Below, one piece after another: positions 33,711-33,857 of a stretch of 33,857 bases of DNA. Positions within the stretch are counted from its first letter, which is position 1, and each line of letters begins with the position of its first letter. The translations under genes were made by a program, and so were the position numbers. This DNA is from an uncultured Oscillospiraceae bacterium (GTDB taxonomy: Bacteria > Bacillota > Clostridia > Oscillospirales > JAAYXM01), in NCBI GenBank assembly GCA_934446465.1, contig CAKSEF010000013.1, positions 1 through 33,857 of the forward strand, given 5' to 3'. The notes under the pieces were generated by a model. The model saw only the letters and a list, made by a program, of their open reading frames with translations, searched no databases and was not told where the DNA came from.

Positions 33711-33753
33711 ATATAAAATCGGCAGGCACGAATTGTGCCTGCCGGTTTTATAT
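33711..33753. terminator. Bidirectional terminator between the MATE gene and the SLH gene
   Basis: A 19-bp stem (33711-33729 with 33735-33753; core CGGCAGGCAC/GTGCCTGCCG, one G-U pair) has a 5-nt loop. AT-rich arms give A/T runs on both sides. It separates the convergent MATE gene (plus) and SLH gene (minus). Confidence 0.88.
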
Positions 33754-33755
33754 AT

Positions 33756-33857
33756 TTACTTTTGTTTTTGCGAGTTCGCCGTGAAATCGAGTATTCTCTT
33801 AAGAAGTACCGCAACCTCGGCGCGCGTTGTATTCGCCTTCGGGTCAATATACCCGTT
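33756..33857 (-). CDS. S-layer homology (SLH) domain protein, C-terminus only
   Basis: Only the last 33 codons are in the window. They read NGYIDPKANTTRAEVAVLLK and then RILDFTANSQKQK before the TAA at 33756-33758. The pattern P-x-x-x-x-TRAE-x-A-x-x-L-x-R-x-L is the SLH signature, which anchors proteins to secondary cell-wall polymers. The rest of the protein lies to the right, so nothing can be said of its main function. Confidence 0.85.
   Translation of the reverse strand, partial: NGYIDPKANTTRAEVAVLLKRILDFTANSQKQK

Noticed and set aside
1..33857. CRISPR arrays, tRNA genes, insertion sequences or prophage genes
   Set aside because: No regularly spaced direct repeats, tRNA cloverleaf, transposase or phage structural gene was seen anywhere in the window.

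Overview
The window reads as chromosome of a low-to-moderate G+C, spore-forming, anaerobic-type Firmicute (class Clostridia; order not resolvable by eye). The reasons are the gene orders of the yloC-remA-rpoZ-priA-def-fmt-rsmB-rlmN-prpC-prkC-rsgA type, a germination-type amidase (CwlD), pyruvate phosphate dikinase, strong GGAGG ribosome binding sites and sigma-A-like promoters. From 1 to about 26.4 kb nearly every gene is on the minus strand. From 26.5 kb to about 33.7 kb genes are on the plus strand, and a partial minus-strand gene closes the window.

Region A (1-5.65 kb, minus) is an operon nusB-xseA-xseB-ispA-[large non-coding RNA]-oapA-dxs, with a promoter just upstream of nusB. The ~630-nt gap between ispA and the small membrane-protein gene matches in size, strand and neighbours the place where OLE (ornate, large, extremophilic) RNA is encoded. 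I call it OLE RNA and the adjacent membrane protein OapA. A second promoter-like element immediately downstream of ispA could give the RNA its own start. This is the most notable system in the window.

Region B (5.68-20.46 kb, minus) is a 15-gene run, very tightly packed, that starts at a good promoter upstream of yicC: yicC, remA, rpoZ, priA, def, fmt, yugP-type protease, rsmB, rlmN, PP2C phosphatase, PASTA kinase, rsgA, a membrane protein, cwlD and radA. It joins replication restart, initiator tRNA formylation and deformylation, rRNA modification, ribosome assembly, a Ser/Thr kinase-phosphatase switch and sporulation or envelope functions. gmk and coaBC, often found between remA and priA in relatives, are absent here.

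Region C (20.45-24.93 kb, minus) is a compact operon for c-di-AMP synthesis and regulation (cdaA, cdaR), then an RseC-like protein, a DUF5685 protein, a short J-domain protein with a cysteine-rich tail and a small membrane protein. Region D (25.0-26.4 kb, minus) is a two-gene overlap of a DUF3343 putative Se/S carrier and a class-V cysteine desulfurase.

Region E (26.5-30.5 kb, plus) holds a D,D-carboxypeptidase and pyruvate phosphate dikinase, the latter with an extended -10 promoter and a strong terminator. Region F (30.5-33.7 kb, plus) is an eroded accessory stretch: a hexapeptide-acetyltransferase fragment, an intact XRE/zinc-ribbon regulator, the tail of a GNAT gene, and a MarR-MATE efflux pair in which the MATE gene is interrupted by a frameshift in a 7-T run. 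A bidirectional terminator separates it from the C-terminus of an S-layer-homology protein that runs off the right edge.
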